DNA of 64,000 nucleotides from Thermomucor indicae-seudaticae. Its lineage: Eukaryota; Mucoromycota; Mucoromycetes; Mucorales; Lichtheimiaceae. Made by a program: the position numbers and the translations under genes. Positions 9,834-22,668 of the stretch are shown piece by piece. The stretch's first letter is position 1, and each line of letters opens with the position of its first letter. The notes under the pieces were generated by a model that saw only the letters and a list, made by a program, of their open reading frames with translations, did no database searches and was not told where the DNA came from. The stretch is from contig JSYX01000086.1 of the NCBI GenBank assembly GCA_000787465.1, positions 18,923 through 82,922 of the forward strand. Reading direction: 5' to 3'.

Positions 9834-12151
9834 CTAGTCTTGGTCGCTTCCTTCGTCATCATCGTCGTTGTCGGATTCGTAATCATCATCGACGTCGTCA
9901 GCTTCCTCCATCTCCTCGTCTTCCTCTTCTTCTTGTTCACTTAAGATTTCACCTGCGTCCGCGTCTGCATCTGATTCTGTTTGTGGCGCTTCAGCCTCAA
10001 CGTCAGAGTCTTCTTCGAAATACATCATTGCACCCTGGTCCAAGTTGTCCAGTTGTGTTGCCTTCTGAGAGCGCCTCCTGATCTGGCTCTGTATCAGATC
10101 AAGTCTTCCTCGCAGCGCAAGCAGCTTGGGGAAGACTGCCAAACGAGTGTCCAAGGCCTGATAAAATGCAGATAACTTGCTAATGAGATCAGGAACAGTC
10201 ATGAGGTATGCAGTGTGTATAAGTAAAACAGCCTTGATCCACTCTAACAGTACAGGCGCCCGTCCTGGCTTCTCTTCGAATTTTTCGATAAGCTTTGTCA
10301 GCAGGGGAATCACGTATGCAGTTGGTAATCTTTGGACAGTAGTGTGTATCGTCTCTGGTGCACTGTTCCGTAGACAGGTTTCCAGCAGTTTTTTATCGTT
10401 TGAATGCAGTGCCTGGACAAGAACCTGCTGCAACGAACCAGCAGATGCAGCCACAACAGCAGCTGGCTTTTGGGTCGGTTTGTGGGATTCCTTCGGAGGC
10501 GCTTCTGTAACACTAAGCTCCTGCAGCTTTTGGCCAAGCGAAGGCTCCTGTTCTTCGTCAGCCTCTGTATCGTCAGCCACGGTAGGTGCATTCATTGCGA
10601 ATTCGTTGTGGCCAATCACTTTGATGGATGATTCATTGTATGATTTTCGTGATGTTTTCTGAGAAATCATATCTTTAGCTTCGATGGACAAGACGACGTA
10701 GCAAAAGTTAAAAGGACATACCAGGTTATTTGCTGCGACGGACTCTTCGTCAATTAGAAGGTTTGTGACATGTTTCCGAGTCAATACAATGTCGTCCAAG
10801 ATAGTACCACTTGTTTCATTGAAATATCGCTAGGACAAAAGAGGTTTGTTCGCCGTCATCATTTCAAGTCATTGACTTGGGCAAGACTTACCACAACTTC
10901 GAACGATGGCTTTACGCTCGATCCACGAGCAATCATGATGGATTTACCGTCGTTATCTTCAACAAATGTAGCGGAAAGGATGGGAATGGTAACGCTCTCG
11001 GACTGCTCTGAAACAACCCTTATGTTGGATTCTGGCTGCCGTGTCATAGTCCTAGCTACTTTCCGTCGAGACTTTGTGCCGGAAGGTAGACCAGGAGACG
11101 AAGCGTTCTGCCATATGCTGACTAGACCGTCTTCCGAAACCGCTAACACGGACTGCTCCCACTCTGAGAAATCAATATGTGCAGCATTATTTTCCAGCGT
11201 CAGGGCTGTCAAGTTGTTTGTGTTATCGTTCGTGGATTGGGCGTCCCATACGTTTATGTATCGGTCGTCTTCAGCGATGGATATCAGCACATCGTCTTCT
11301 CGAGAGAAGGCTAACTCTTTCACCATGCTGGCATGCCCCGTGAATTTCTGCCGAACTGTGAGACATGTTTCTCTCGGGGCCTAAACTTCAAGCAAGACCT
11401 ACCTTGAAGACGCTACGCTCTGCGAAGCTCCAAAGACTGATCGTATGCCCAGCCATCGCCAGCTTTGTTTCGTCGTGACTTAGCTTGAGCCTCCGAACAT
11501 TTTTCTCGATGGCCTTCCATTTGCTTTTGCAAAAAGAACCTGAAATTCAGCATCGTCTCACATATTGCAAAGGACCAAGAAACTCACGAGATCTCCTTTT
11601 CTTCTTCAATGTCCCATTCCACAATATAGTTGTCTTCAGAAACCGAATAACCCTTCGTGCCTGACCGGTTGAGCACAAAGTCGGTTACTGGCATGGTATG
11701 CGCACTGGCCAGACGTTTCATAATGCTGCCATGAGCGATTGAATAGATCACGATCGTGCCACTCTGCGTGCCAAGTGCAACCACTTTGGTCGTCGTCCGA
11801 GTCTTTCTCTTTTTGCTTCCATTGACACCATTGACCTGGGGATCACACGTTATACATTTTACCTGGCGGCTTGCAATAGACGAGACTAACCTGACCGAGA
11901 TCAGCATCATCGGGAATATCGCCCCAGGTCAAACAAGTAAATCGCTCCTTCTTTTCCGAAGAAAAATCATTACTGACAGTTCCCGATCGTACGTTGAAGA
12001 TCCGTAATCGATGCCGGTCAAGGCTGTGAGTGATGATCGCAAAGTACTCAGCACTTGGACTTTTGTCAAACGCCGATAACAGTACACCAGTTTCCGCCGC
12101 TGCCGTCGTTACCGCTGAAGTGTCTGGATTCGGTTTAAACGACTTGCCCAT
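9834..12151 (-). CDS. UTP5: U3 snoRNP / t-UTP subunit Utp5 (WDR43 homologue)
   Basis: Six exons (11891-12151, 11588-11835, 11403-11523, 10892-11347, 10722-10829, 9834-10658) encode 672 residues. The first half has degenerate WD repeats (for example GYSVSEDNYIVEWD and VLAVSEDGLVSIW) that would form a beta-propeller. The C-terminal half contains a Utp12 domain, with stretches like LVQALHSNDKKLLETCLRN and TAYVIPLLTKLIEKFEEKPG. It ends in a very acidic tail of Asp/Glu. This order (WD repeats, Utp12 domain, acidic tail) matches Utp5/WDR43, a nucleolar factor of the UtpA complex needed for pre-18S rRNA transcription and processing. The neighbour at 12517 is also a ribosome-biogenesis gene on the same strand. 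Confidence 0.9.
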
Positions 12152-12516
12152 TTGTTGTTATGTCTAATCGTGCGTCTTAAACTGAACCTTACTGCCCTTT
12201 TTTTCCCTCCAAAGTAGCAAAAAAAAGTCGAAACCCGATGAGGAAGACGAGTCACGGTGACGGTAATTTCCGCATTCGGACGGAACTTTTTGCGAGGAAA
12301 CATGTCAAGGCAACGGACAATTGCGCGCACGCACTGGCAGTTGTACGACGCATCACAATATGATATGGAGAAGGTTCATTATAATGAATAAGAGCATTTT
12401 TACACAGCAGGGTGCTCGTCAATATGTGATACGTCAAGTTGGATATGATTCTTTTTTAGAACATTGGATGCAATATGAAACATGTCTAAATGTAAAAGTG
12501 CATGCTATGTATAATA
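12152..12516. promoter_or_regulatory. Spacer between BMT5-like gene and UTP5
   Basis: This 365-bp stretch holds the 3' end of the methyltransferase transcript and the UTP5 promoter. Pyrimidine/purine-biased tracts are present near 12195-12215; no gene is supported. Confidence 0.4.
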
Positions 12517-13503
12517 TTATTCATCATCGTCGTCATCATCATCCGAATGTTTAGTTTGCCGATGTTTCCGCTTCTTTTTAGGCAACAATGCCTGGCGTTG
12601 CAAGTTCTTCTTCTTTTCAATCGCGCCCTGCTTACTCTTTTCAAATTCAGGCATCATGGCCTCCTTGCGCACGATCACAAAGGTCTTTGGATTTGCCTGC
12701 AGGATCTCGGCGTTGTTCGCCTTGCTAACGCCTTCTTTGAATCCGAGCGTGCGCCGATGTTCGTAGCCAGGGTAGTGGTCGGGATGGAAGGGTAAGGTGG
12801 TCTTGATGGCAAGCTGGCCCGTGGTTTTGGCCAAGGTCCGGACGTCCCACAAGTCATACGGTTTGCATGTCTTTGTCGTAATGTGTATTTCACCCTCTGG
12901 TGCAGCTATCGAGTCGTCATCCTCTTGACTGGTGTTGTTGTTGCGAATCATTTCTCCTTCCTTGGTGAGCAGTGGCGTCGCCGAGGCCAAAAACCCGTTA
13001 ATCAGCGCTTGATTCGCCCGCACATTATGGTCTTGATCCTTGATGCCAGCACCCGCATGCGGGAAATTAAAGATGATCTTTGTGAACTTGCACTTTTTGA
13101 TCTCTTTGGTTTTCTCGAGCTGCGTGCCGTCCACGCTGAACAGGACAGTGACGCCCAAGTCGCGCAACGCTTGCACATTCGATTTGGCTTCATTGCCGTA
13201 TTTTTCGTACAGCACCGATTCGTCATCGAAACAGGTCGCGACAATGTTGCTCGGACGTTGCTGCATGTAATTCTCGGCAAGTGACCGAGCAAATGAGAAG
13301 TTGCCTTCGCCCACAAGCAGAATGCGATCATTCTCTGAATAGGTTGGCTTTAATCGCTGTTGCGCTAAAAGCCGTTGCTTCTCCTTGGCCTTGTTGCGCT
13401 TCTCTTCTACGACTGCCAGGTTGTAATTCTCCTTCTTTTTTCTTGCGACATCGGCTAGAAGATTGCTCAGGGCTGTCTTTAGCTTTTTCTTTTTTGGTGG
13501 CAT
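12517..13503 (-). CDS. BMT5: 25S rRNA (uridine-N3)-methyltransferase, Bmt5-like
   Basis: A single exon encodes 328 residues. After a Lys-rich N terminus (MPPKKKKLKTAL) that may serve as a nucleolar signal comes the DUF2431 Rossmann-like methyltransferase domain. It carries the SAM-binding motif LLVGEGNFSFARSLA near residue 61, then IIFNFPHAGAGIKDQDHN near 143, both hallmarks of Bmt5. The C terminus is basic and then a run of Asp. Yeast Bmt5 makes m3U2634 in 25S rRNA; the same reaction is expected here. The gene lacks introns, unlike most neighbours, and lies upstream of UTP5 in the same orientation. Confidence 0.93.
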   Translation of the reverse strand: MPPKKKKLKTALSNLLADVARKKKENYNLAVVEEKRNKAKEKQRLLAQQRLKPTYSENDRILLVGEGNFSFARSLAENYMQQRPSNIVATCFDDESVLYEKYGNEAKSNVQALRDLGVTVLFSVDGTQLEKTKEIKKCKFTKIIFNFPHAGAGIKDQDHNVRANQALINGFLASATPLLTKEGEMIRNNNTSQEDDDSIAAPEGEIHITTKTCKPYDLWDVRTLAKTTGQLAIKTTLPFHPDHYPGYEHRRTLGFKEGVSKANNAEILQANPKTFVIVRKEAMMPEFEKSKQGAIEKKKNLQRQALLPKKKRKHRQTKHSDDDDDDDE

Positions 13504-13810
13504 CGCTCAGGACAAATTTCTTGCATTGCGGAAGAAATCGAATTTTTTTGTAGCCATGGCATTGATCCCATCACACACACGCTGATTGTTCATCTTTCAA
13601 TACGCCTGGGTATGCGGTACGTCATTTATTAATAAGCTTCGAACAACGAATAGCGCAAAAGCCATCACTTAAAAAACGTTTTTAATGTATATCAATACTG
13701 TACAAGAAAACAGAAAAGAATGAAGAGCGAAGGAAAAGAGATATAAGCAATTTACACGGATATACGCTAGAGACGTCGTCTTTCTAGGACGGTATACTTT
13801 TTTCGTCTTT
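13504..13810. other. Spacer between kinesin-4 gene A and BMT5-like gene
   Basis: 307 bp, AT-rich, with the BMT5-like promoter and the 3' untranslated region of kinesin A. No other feature seen. Confidence 0.4.
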
Positions 13811-16800
13811 TCAACAGAATGGACTGCTGGCTCTTCCTTGTAGTTCTTCCATGGCGTCCCATCGACGTTTGAGCTCGTCTACACTACCACTGCTATGGCG
13901 TTGGTATGCCATCTTTGCACGCGACGCCCGGGTAGGAGTCTGGGAGAGACGGTCAAAGACGTTGTGGCTTGGGGTAACAGAACGCTCGGAGGTTGGTATA
14001 GCGGGTATCGAGGCACGCTTACTGACGCGTTGGAGCGAATAATTGGCAAGGGGTGAAGAAGGAGGAAGAGGAGGTTGTGGAAGAACGTCGGACTCATTAA
14101 ATTCCCGGCCGTTTGGCATGGGAGCATGGTTGGATCCCATAAGCGACAGTTCACGCAAGGAGGTACGATGGCGGGGCTGCTGCTGCTGCAATGTGTAAGC
14201 ACGTTTGCGCTGAGAACCCTGACTCGTGCTTGAAAAGGTGTTGTTCCACGAATTTTGCGACTGAGATGACGAATAGTCCGACTGCAACGAAGATCGGCGC
14301 AGATGGCTGCTTCGAATCGAAGACCCAGACGAGTCCCTTTCTGCTGCATAACGAGCAAACTCGGCTGGGCTGATCATCGTGATTGGTATAGGAGACACGG
14401 AACCGCCCGCCCTCTGCTGGGATAACCGTTTCTGGATCATATTGTAAAAGTGATCGGGAGACTCCAAATCATCCCGAGAAGCACTACCTCTTCTATCTGA
14501 TAGAGGTTTAGGAGGCTTCGGCGGTCCATTCACATACGTCGGTGATTTACGTGGCGATGATGGACCTGCTGAACCTAAAGCTTCTTCTGGAAAAGAAGTA
14601 ACAGACGAGTTGGATGTCTCGGCAGCCTGTAACTTGGTCGCCACCAACTCCGGCTCTGGCGTTGTGATCATGCCTCGCAGACCGTCTTCATAGATCTTGT
14701 CGAAAATGGTATTGCCGCTATTTATGAACTCCTCGATTTTGGCATCCATCGGTGAATCTTCTGTCGTCGTGTTCTTGTTGAGTTTTGCTTCCAGTTTACG
14801 AATACGTCGCTCATTCTCTACAGTGGTTGCAATAGCTGCACGCTTCATCACGATCAATGTTCGTCTCAGGTCCATCACGGTCTTTTCCATGTTTTGCTGA
14901 GTAACCTGTCGGTTGCATTCGCTCATACGGAGATTCATGATCTCTTCCACAAGAGACTCAGCAATGCGCTTGCACTCGTCAGGCTCAAGAGACTTTAGGA
15001 GCTTGATCGTGATATCGTAAGCCATTTCAGGGGCTGCATTGCTTGGGACACTGAACTGTTCTTCGAAAGCATCCATATCAGCCCATTCGTCGTTGGGAGC
15101 AGGATCGCTCACGATTTCGTCTGCAAAAGTGACCCGCTTTTCTGCACGCGCGTAGCTGCGGGCATTCGCGTTGTGTTCTTCCTCATCCATGGAATCACCC
15201 GCTGCCTCCGATTGCAGTGCACGGATACGAGCTGACAAGTAAGAAATCTCGGCAGACATCAAGTCAATGCGCTCATCCATCAGCTCGATAGCCATGGTGT
15301 CCATGGGTGCGCCAGTCTTTTCTGCATTTTCTTTTTCAACTTCAAATATGTTCTTTCGTTCTTCCAAAAGCTCCAGTTTCTCGGCCGCAAGACGCTCTCG
15401 ACGTACCAGAAGCTGCTCCATCTCCACAACAGCTTGTTTGCTCTGGATAAACTGACATAGGGCTTTATCAAGGAGTTCCTTTTTGCGGGACACTCGTATA
15501 TGAAGAGGTATTGGGTTAACGCGTTTACGGTTATTCCGACGGGAGCTAAGGCCACCGCGTGCCACAATGGCAAAGTTACCACCAACAATGTGTGATACTT
15601 TGCCTAGCAGTCGCTCATCCAGAATACCGCCTTCTCGAACTGCCTGCTTTAGAACGCTGATCAGCTGTTTCAATTGGTTATGGTTCATGAGAATCTCTTC
15701 GTTGCGCTTTTTAAGCATCTGCTTATGATTTTCGGCTTCACGCTCGAGACGTCGCTTGACCATGTTCGCCTCTGCTTGCTGTCGTTGCAGTTGCTGAATA
15801 CGTCGTTCCTGAGACGTAAGCTGTTCACGGACTTTTTCTGTTTCGGCTTTCATGCGCTTCAACATGCGTTTCTTTTCCATCTGCAAGCTCTCTACATTAG
15901 CCTTCAGTGACCGTAAAAGTGTATCCTTTTGATTCCGTGTGGCTTGCATGTTCATGTTTGCTTGCGAAAACTTGCGTTTCAGTTCTTGTATCTCTGATAG
16001 TTGACTCTTGATCTTTGCTTCATAGGCATGACGGATGTCAATCAACTGCTGTTTCTCTTTGATCTGGAACGCTACGTCCGAGTTGGTGGAAAAGCGAGAC
16101 CGTGTGCGCATAAGGGCAGCATCACGCTCGCGTTGAAGCTCAGCCAGCTGCGCCTGCATTTCGCTCATTTTGTCGTCGAATTTCCTGCGCATAAAGGCAT
16201 ATTCTGTCTCTGACTTTTCCAGTTGGGCCACCAGCTCCTCCTTGACCTTAATGTCGGCCTGAATCTGATGAAGCATTCGCACGAGCTGAGGGTTGTACTT
16301 GTCTTGTGCAAATAAAGACGCTTTGCTGTCTATGGATGATGGCCTGCTGCTTGTAAACGATACTTCATCCTTATTCTCCTGTCGAGATACCGATTCACGA
16401 GTGTGGTCGGGATCTTCCCAGGTAGGTACAGCCTTGAATGAACAAAGTTTAGTATACTGTAGATTTGTTTCACAAGACTTTATGCTACTAACCAAAGTCT
16501 CAATCTCATCCAAGAGGTCCATGTCAGTTTGATATTGACCCTCGTTTCCGACAGGCGATGGCGTAGCCGAGAAATTGCCTTCGTCAATTGGAGTACGTCG
16601 AATAAGACCATCTCCATGCATACGACGTTCTTCTTCTTCAAAAGCCTGAAGTTCTTCTTCCCATACCCTGGCTGTATCATCAAGTGGCTATATCACCTTG
16701 TTAGCCAAGTACGAAACAATCGCAAGCGATAAAGAAGAGGAATATACCTTGATAAGTTCCAAGACTTCCATGCCCCTACGGATTTCCTCTCGTGCTTTGG

Positions 16801-19012
16801 CAATACTCTCCTTAACTTCCTGTCGAAGATCCTCCTGCGTATCATTGACAAAGCCTTCGTCTTCGTCAACGTAGCTAGTTGCTTCGGTGTGCTGGTTGGG
16901 AGATACGGACTCTCTGACTGTTCGGAGACGCTTTTGTTTTGAGGAAATTCTAGCGGGACGAACTGTGACAGTGGTCGTGCTCGACGACGCACTCATTCTG
17001 CCGCCGCGACAGCGTCTGTTCTTTCGTCTCCTCTGGCTCGAGAGGCTGGGTTTATTGCTACCAAAGGACAATGAGTTGGAGAGTGTGGCTTGTTGCCGAG
17101 CCATTTCCATGGCCTGCATGGCTGGTTTGACACTTTCCAAAAAGGCTAGTCTGTCACGCGTATCGGAAAGCTCATTCCGAAGATCTTGGATCGTTTTCTG
17201 GTACTCGGCAATCAGCGGGTGCGTCTGCAGTTTTTCATTGTCTATAGCCTTGGGCCCGTCCGTCGTGCCATCGTTTTGTGCAATAAATTGACCGAGCTCT
17301 CGTTCCATAAGCAGTGTGTCACGCTCACTGGTTACTTGAATCAGGTTTGTCGTCATATCGTCAATTCGATCTCGAAGACGGACAATTTCGTTGCGCAAGC
17401 CGCGTACTTCGTCATCATGCTGGACACTGCTGGAGTAGGATTCGCCCTTGCCTTCACTGCGTAAGGATGCAATTTCCATGCGCAACCGTGCAACAAGCGA
17501 ACGCAGCTGATTGACTTCGATCGAGCTCCCGGCAAAGTCTTGATTGATCGTGACACGATTTTTGATGTTGCGTGCTCGATTGGCGTACTTTAGTGTATTT
17601 AGAGTTTCCATAAAGTTGGAATCTGCTGGTGAAACACACGCGAGCATCAGGGTTTGACTATTGCCACCCAATGAATCCTGGAGAAGACGGGTAAGTTTTG
17701 AATCTCGGTAAGGAATGTGAGTGGTGCGTCTTGCGTCGTCGCCGAGCGCAGAAATGACGTTGCCAAGAGCCAACAAGCCCGAGTTAATGGCAATACCCTC
17801 CTTTGCTCGATCTCCCTGAGCATTGGTGCGTTTCAACTAGTATATTCAGTAAGTAAACGTCAAATGCAACTTGGGTCTAGTGCCAGTTACCCTTTCAGAG
17901 CCTGCAAGGTCCACAAAATGGAACTTGCTTGTGAGTGACTTGGGTCCTTTTGAGGTTTCTTCGCCTTCTTCATTGTTGGTCTGGTCCGTAGTATTCTCTG
18001 GCTGTTGCTGTTTTAGGATAACAGAGAAAATGGCATGAGACCGGGAAGATACGGCATTCATATCAGTTGACCCGGTGGTTCGACAGAGCGAGCCTTTAGA
18101 TAACAGTCTGCAACATCAAAGGGGTAATAAAAATCAGCAACGGCAAGGGCAAATGAGTGGCTCTTTTCTTTACCCTAGGACATCCTCAGGGCAGTGGCAT
18201 TCTTCCTCCTTAACACCGCTCCAATAAATGTTGCCAGCAATGTCTTCACGGATGGTCACTTCGCCTCCCTTGCGCTTTTGGGTAGAAGACGGATTTAGGA
18301 GATCGATCAATTCTTCGTTGTACAGCTCGAGAAAGGATACAAAAACTTGATATTTGTAATCTGGATTCTGATCTGCACGAGCCTGTAATTTTTGAAAGAG
18401 TTCAACGATGCAGCGCGGTACAATGCCTAAGGAGACGAGTTAAATATTTAGGAGGAATTTATGGTCGAGTCTCCACGGACCTTCATTCTGGGGATCGTTA
18501 CAGTTATCCAAGCCGGTACCCATGCTGTATGTCTTGCCTGAGCCGGTTTGACTGTGTAGATAGAGGACCACATCAGGATTTAATTTTGTCGATCAAACCA
18601 TAAACTTTAGAACTAACCCGTAAGCGAGAATGGTGGCGTTGAATCTAAAAGAGCGGAGCGAGAAGTGGGGTCAATTCGACAATGAAATAATGGTGGTGGT
18701 GGTGGAGCATGACTAGGTTACCCATCCAAGAACTTATGCAGTAGTGGCGCCGCAGCAGTTGAATAGACGGTAGCTTGAGTAGCTTCTGTATTAAATACAT
18801 AATCGTAGGTGAATGATTTATCGGTGCCTATTAAAACTTGTGGCTCGTTTGGAATATAGGACAGGCATTCTGTGCAGTTGCTGAGTTGTTCTTTTTGAGT
18901 CAGTGGCCGAACTCGTAAGGCCACCCTGCAAACAAACAGTGGGAATTGAGTGAGAGAGATGATTGTCGAATGGAGTGAGATGCTGAATGTACCTCACCGC
19001 AGTCGAAGTCAT
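13811..19012 (-). CDS. Kinesin-4 family motor protein (kinesin A)
   Basis: Eight exons (18993-19012, 18722-18925, 18618-18644, 18481-18551, 18174-18426, 17891-18107, 16748-17836, 13811-16687) give about 1,585 residues. The motor domain is N-terminal: [10 protein letters not shown] near residue 8, P-loop [12 protein letters not shown], switch [10 protein letters not shown], switch II DLAGSER, and [18 protein letters not shown]. The sequence fits kinesin-4 (KIF4/KIF21) best. Long coiled coils and a basic Ser/Pro-rich tail follow. Kinesin-4 motors are plus-end directed and regulate microtubule growth; the cargo here is unknown. The stretch 16433-16492 reads as an in-frame 60-nt intron (GTTAGT, CTAAAC branch, CAAG end), so the spliced protein may be 1,565 residues. 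Exon 3 is only 27 nt. A second kinesin-4 gene lies at 24346. Confidence 0.92.
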
Positions 19013-20966
19013 CGGGTGTGTCTATATCACTTTCTGGTCGCAGTTGCCCCAACACGTGTGGTTTATCAAGAGAATTCCCTATAATACGTATGCAAACTGA
19101 AGAAGGGCAGAAAGGAAAAACAAACGTTGGAAAAAAGAGAGGAAGAAGGAAAGGTTCAAAAGCGGAAAGGGCAAAGTTGGATCGGGCTGTGTCGCACAAG
19201 AACTGAACGGTGCTCTCCTTCCGACTAGGAAAATGCATATATCCCGAAAGAAAACGAGCATGAGATTAGTTTTCATACTTGAAGAATACGCTTGTTCGAA
19301 AGTTGAGACCAAAGTCTAAGGTGTCCGATCAACAGTTATCCAAAAAGTCAGTATGGAATATGTTCGAGTTGTGCACTGACATATCGGGAGGATTGCCGAC
19401 CGCAAGACAACGGCAGCATAGTATCCTGTTGCTGCTTCAACAAAACGCACATACACACAGATAACAATATACTTTGACGGTTATATATATATATATATAT
19501 ATGAGATACTAATTAAATCGATACACAGTCGCAGACAGCCGCTGCACAGCTTTTGTTTGTTGCCAAATGGACCAATCTATTGCCGATAACCTCATGGAAA
19601 TTTGTACGCTTTCCACTTGTACGGCGGCGGACCGATTCGTGTCACCACTGCCAGTTGGCAAGATATTGAATGGAGCAGCGACTTTACAGTATGCAATGAT
19701 AGCTTCATGCATGGAAATGAAGCCATTTGCGTTCATCTATTCGATAGGTAAAGGAAAACTATTAAGAGAAGGTTATAGTTTCACCCCTTCCACTTTGAGA
19801 AGAAGGCGGCCTTTGTATGGAGATCGCAGCTCTTTACTTTTCTTTATCCGACCCAACGTGCTCCTGCACGATGAATGACCTATAAGATACAAGATGTGTG
19901 TGCCTCTTTAGCAAAAAAATTGTGGGCGGAACAAAAAGTAATTTGGTCCGTTAGGGCGCACAGATGAGTACAAGAAAGAGAGGGATAGCCCTTGTGCTAC
20001 CTTGCACACACTCCCGGACCGGTACCCATTCCTTTTTCTCGTGCACACAAGGGACTGTTATTAAAGAACGATGGACTATTAACATGATCAACTTTGTCGA
20101 ATTGTGGGAACAAACGGCCCAGAGACTCTCAGTGTAATCAACAAAACAGATTGCCCAACTGATCTCCCCTCCTGAAGAGTCTAGCCTTTAATGAAATCAG
20201 GACCTGCCTTAGCTTACGGATGGTTACAGTAGCAATTGGGACGTCCAGCTCTGTAAGGAACATGGGCATAACCACCGTGACTGAGACAAATAATAGCGCG
20301 CGATCTCCACGTTCTAGTCATTAGAAACGACGCATACAGTCGTCAAATGCGTAGAAATCTGCTATCTGGCAGAATTTCAGTTGGTCGCGTTTGGGCGAAT
20401 TGAACTTGTACAAACGCAGCTAGGATCTATATATGTTGGATGTGTAGACTCATGCGTTGCGAACTCCTTGATCGTTTCACGCGTTGGCATGATCGCCATG
20501 CGGGTTATGAACTTGACTGTACACAAAGCCTCTTAAAGCATGTCTAATCAATTGGAGTTTCTTCATTTCTGATACTAGTGTGCATACTTCTGATTGATCA
20601 GTGAATAGATGTTTGCGCTGCCTGGAAGTCTGTTATTGATTGATCATTGATCCACCATTATCTGATCGTTCTGCATAATACCAACCAACCATCACATGCT
20701 GATATCCGGAAAGAAAATCTTGATCAAGAAACTTTATGTAACATTTCATGAGTCTGATTATTGTGTGGAAAGGAAAAAAGTAAGTCCATAATATCTACTG
20801 TGCAAGGGAGAAAGAGAAGATTGTGAAGAAGCATTAGCCTGACGCCATTAGTGTGTCTTTTTTTGGCCGGCATATAAAGATTCGTAGTAGTACTAGTACT
20901 AAAGTGGTGGCGGCTTATATACATATAAAAAGAAGATGTACATAGAAGAAGGCAAAAAAAGAGGAA
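19013..20966. other. Long intergenic region between kinesin A and the GATA-like/PHD gene
   Basis: About 1.95 kb with a TA microsatellite near 19483-19502 and purine/pyrimidine-biased promoter tracts near 19095-19165. A forward frame at 19567-19878 (103 codons) has no recognisable domain, and I do not call it a gene. Confidence 0.45.
19483..19502. repeat. TA dinucleotide microsatellite
   Basis: About ten TA units occur between kinesin A and the GATA-like/PHD gene. It is a simple repeat, probably polymorphic. Confidence 0.9.
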
Positions 20967-22668
20967 TTAGCGGGCACCGGAAGAAGAAGAACGGGTCCGA
21001 GTGCCTTCGGATGGTATTGTAGAAGTAATGTTCTTTGGAGTGCACATGAGAGGTAAACGCTTGCGAGGGAGTTCAACGACGATGCGTTTACGTTTGGCAT
21101 TTTCGCGGCAAGCTGGATCACAGAACCAAGGCTCATCACTGGCCACAAAGTCGTCCGTCAATTCTTGGCAGCAGCGTTGATGAAGTGCTCTCGGGCATCC
21201 TTCACAGCGGACCAGGACGTTGCCTTTCCAGGATTCTTGTCTTTGGCAAACGGAGCAAAAGAGTTGGAGCACAGGACGGTCACGGTCGTGGATCGACTCG
21301 TGAGCAAAGCCAGTGAGATCCAGACGAGGGAGCTTGCAAGCGAATCCGTAGCCCTTGTAATCGCATCCATGTTTGTTGCAAAGGGTTCTCTTGCCCCATG
21401 GACCAGGCCGCCAGTTCACGCCTTCAGTCGTGCCGCAGTATCTGCACCAGTCCACGTTGGCCTTGGTCAGTTTCTGATAAATGGTTGGATGAGCAGTGGG
21501 ACGGGGCGACGTGCGTTCAAGTCCTTCATCTGCTGCTGCTGCTGCTGCCGCTTCTTCTGGCTGAGCAGCTACAGGCGGCTCAGGAGTATTGATAACTTGA
21601 CGCTTCTTCTTGTTGCTGCTTCGTACAATAAACTCGTCTTCGTCACTGCTACCGTCCGAAGACTCGTACGACTCCTCGTCGTCATCTTCTTCTTCAGTGT
21701 CCTGTTCTTCCACCTGGCCGAATAGATCGTCTTCCCACGTTGAGGTGGATTCGTTATCATCATCGGAGTTTGAAACCAAAGGGTCACACAGGCTTGGCAG
21801 CCAGACAGGGTCTACAACAGGTCTATTATAAACTTGGGTGAGATCCCGCCTTCTAAAAAAAGAATATCCGTAAAACTTACCCAGCAGAGCGAGTCGTCAG
21901 CGTATCGTCGTCCTCTGAGTCCTCGTCGTCTGCCGAGAGTCGAGGAAGGACCATCTTGGCTTTCTTGTTGTTGTTACTGTTGTGGTGACTGCGCCGAGAC
22001 CGTTTGCCAAGCTGCACATCCAGATCGTTTCTTTGCTGCTGATGGTCATCAGGGAAATCGAGGCCAATAAAGAACAACGGATCATCTTGGGTCAATAACA
22101 AGTGATCAGAGGGCGTTACATGCGGTGACGAGGCGGAAAAGACATCGTCCGACTCTTCACTGTCGCTACTGCTACTCTGCGATGAACAGTCGCGTGTTTC
22201 TTCTGCCATGGCCGGGGAAAAGAAGACGTCCTTGACCAGATCCTTTTGAAGACCGGTATCGGTCACGGTATCATATGTGATCGTTGCATTCTCCAGTGTA
22301 CGATGAATGGGTGGATGGAGTGGCATCGCTGCTGGTTCCTGGATTTCGGGCCGTTAGTGTCTCTCGTTTCGCACTAAGGACAGGGGACGGGGGAAACTTA
22401 CCGCTGGCGGGAAAATCAGTGGACGATTCACAAAGGTGGGAGGAATAGGATGATAATAAGCGGAAGGATAATAGGTCATGTAAGGACCCGAAGGCAGATA
22501 CGGCATGGAAGGTACCACGACTTGAGAGGTAGTAGTAGGAGGAGGAAGGACTTGCATGATTTTCTGCTGTTGTTGACGAGGTGCAATCGATGCAGGCACA
22601 TTACTTCTTGCAAAACGGTATGGATCGACGCCCATTGGCGAGTATTCTTGGATGGTAGCGACTTGCAT
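20967..22668 (-). CDS. GATA-like zinc finger plus PHD finger nuclear protein
   Basis: Three exons (22402-22668, 21881-22338, 20967-21822) encode 526 residues. The N-terminal 90 residues are Pro/Tyr/Gln-rich, and a long acidic Ser-rich middle contains KRSRR and KKRKR-like basic clusters. The C-terminal part has a GATA-like finger, WCRYCGTTEGVNWRPGPWG..LCNKHG: spacing Cys-x2-Cys-x18-Cys-x2-His, with the fourth ligand His instead of Cys. A C4HC3 PHD finger follows (FCSVCQ ... VRCEGCPRALHQRCC ... PWFCDPAC). The architecture suggests a chromatin-associated transcription regulator reading histone H3 tails; targets are unknown. I chose the ATG at 22668 because the frame further upstream reads a pyrimidine tract. 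Confidence 0.82.

Noticed and set aside
21165..21725. Forward frame of 186 codons
   Set aside because: Antisense to the GATA-like/PHD coding exon; caused by acidic codons on the other strand.
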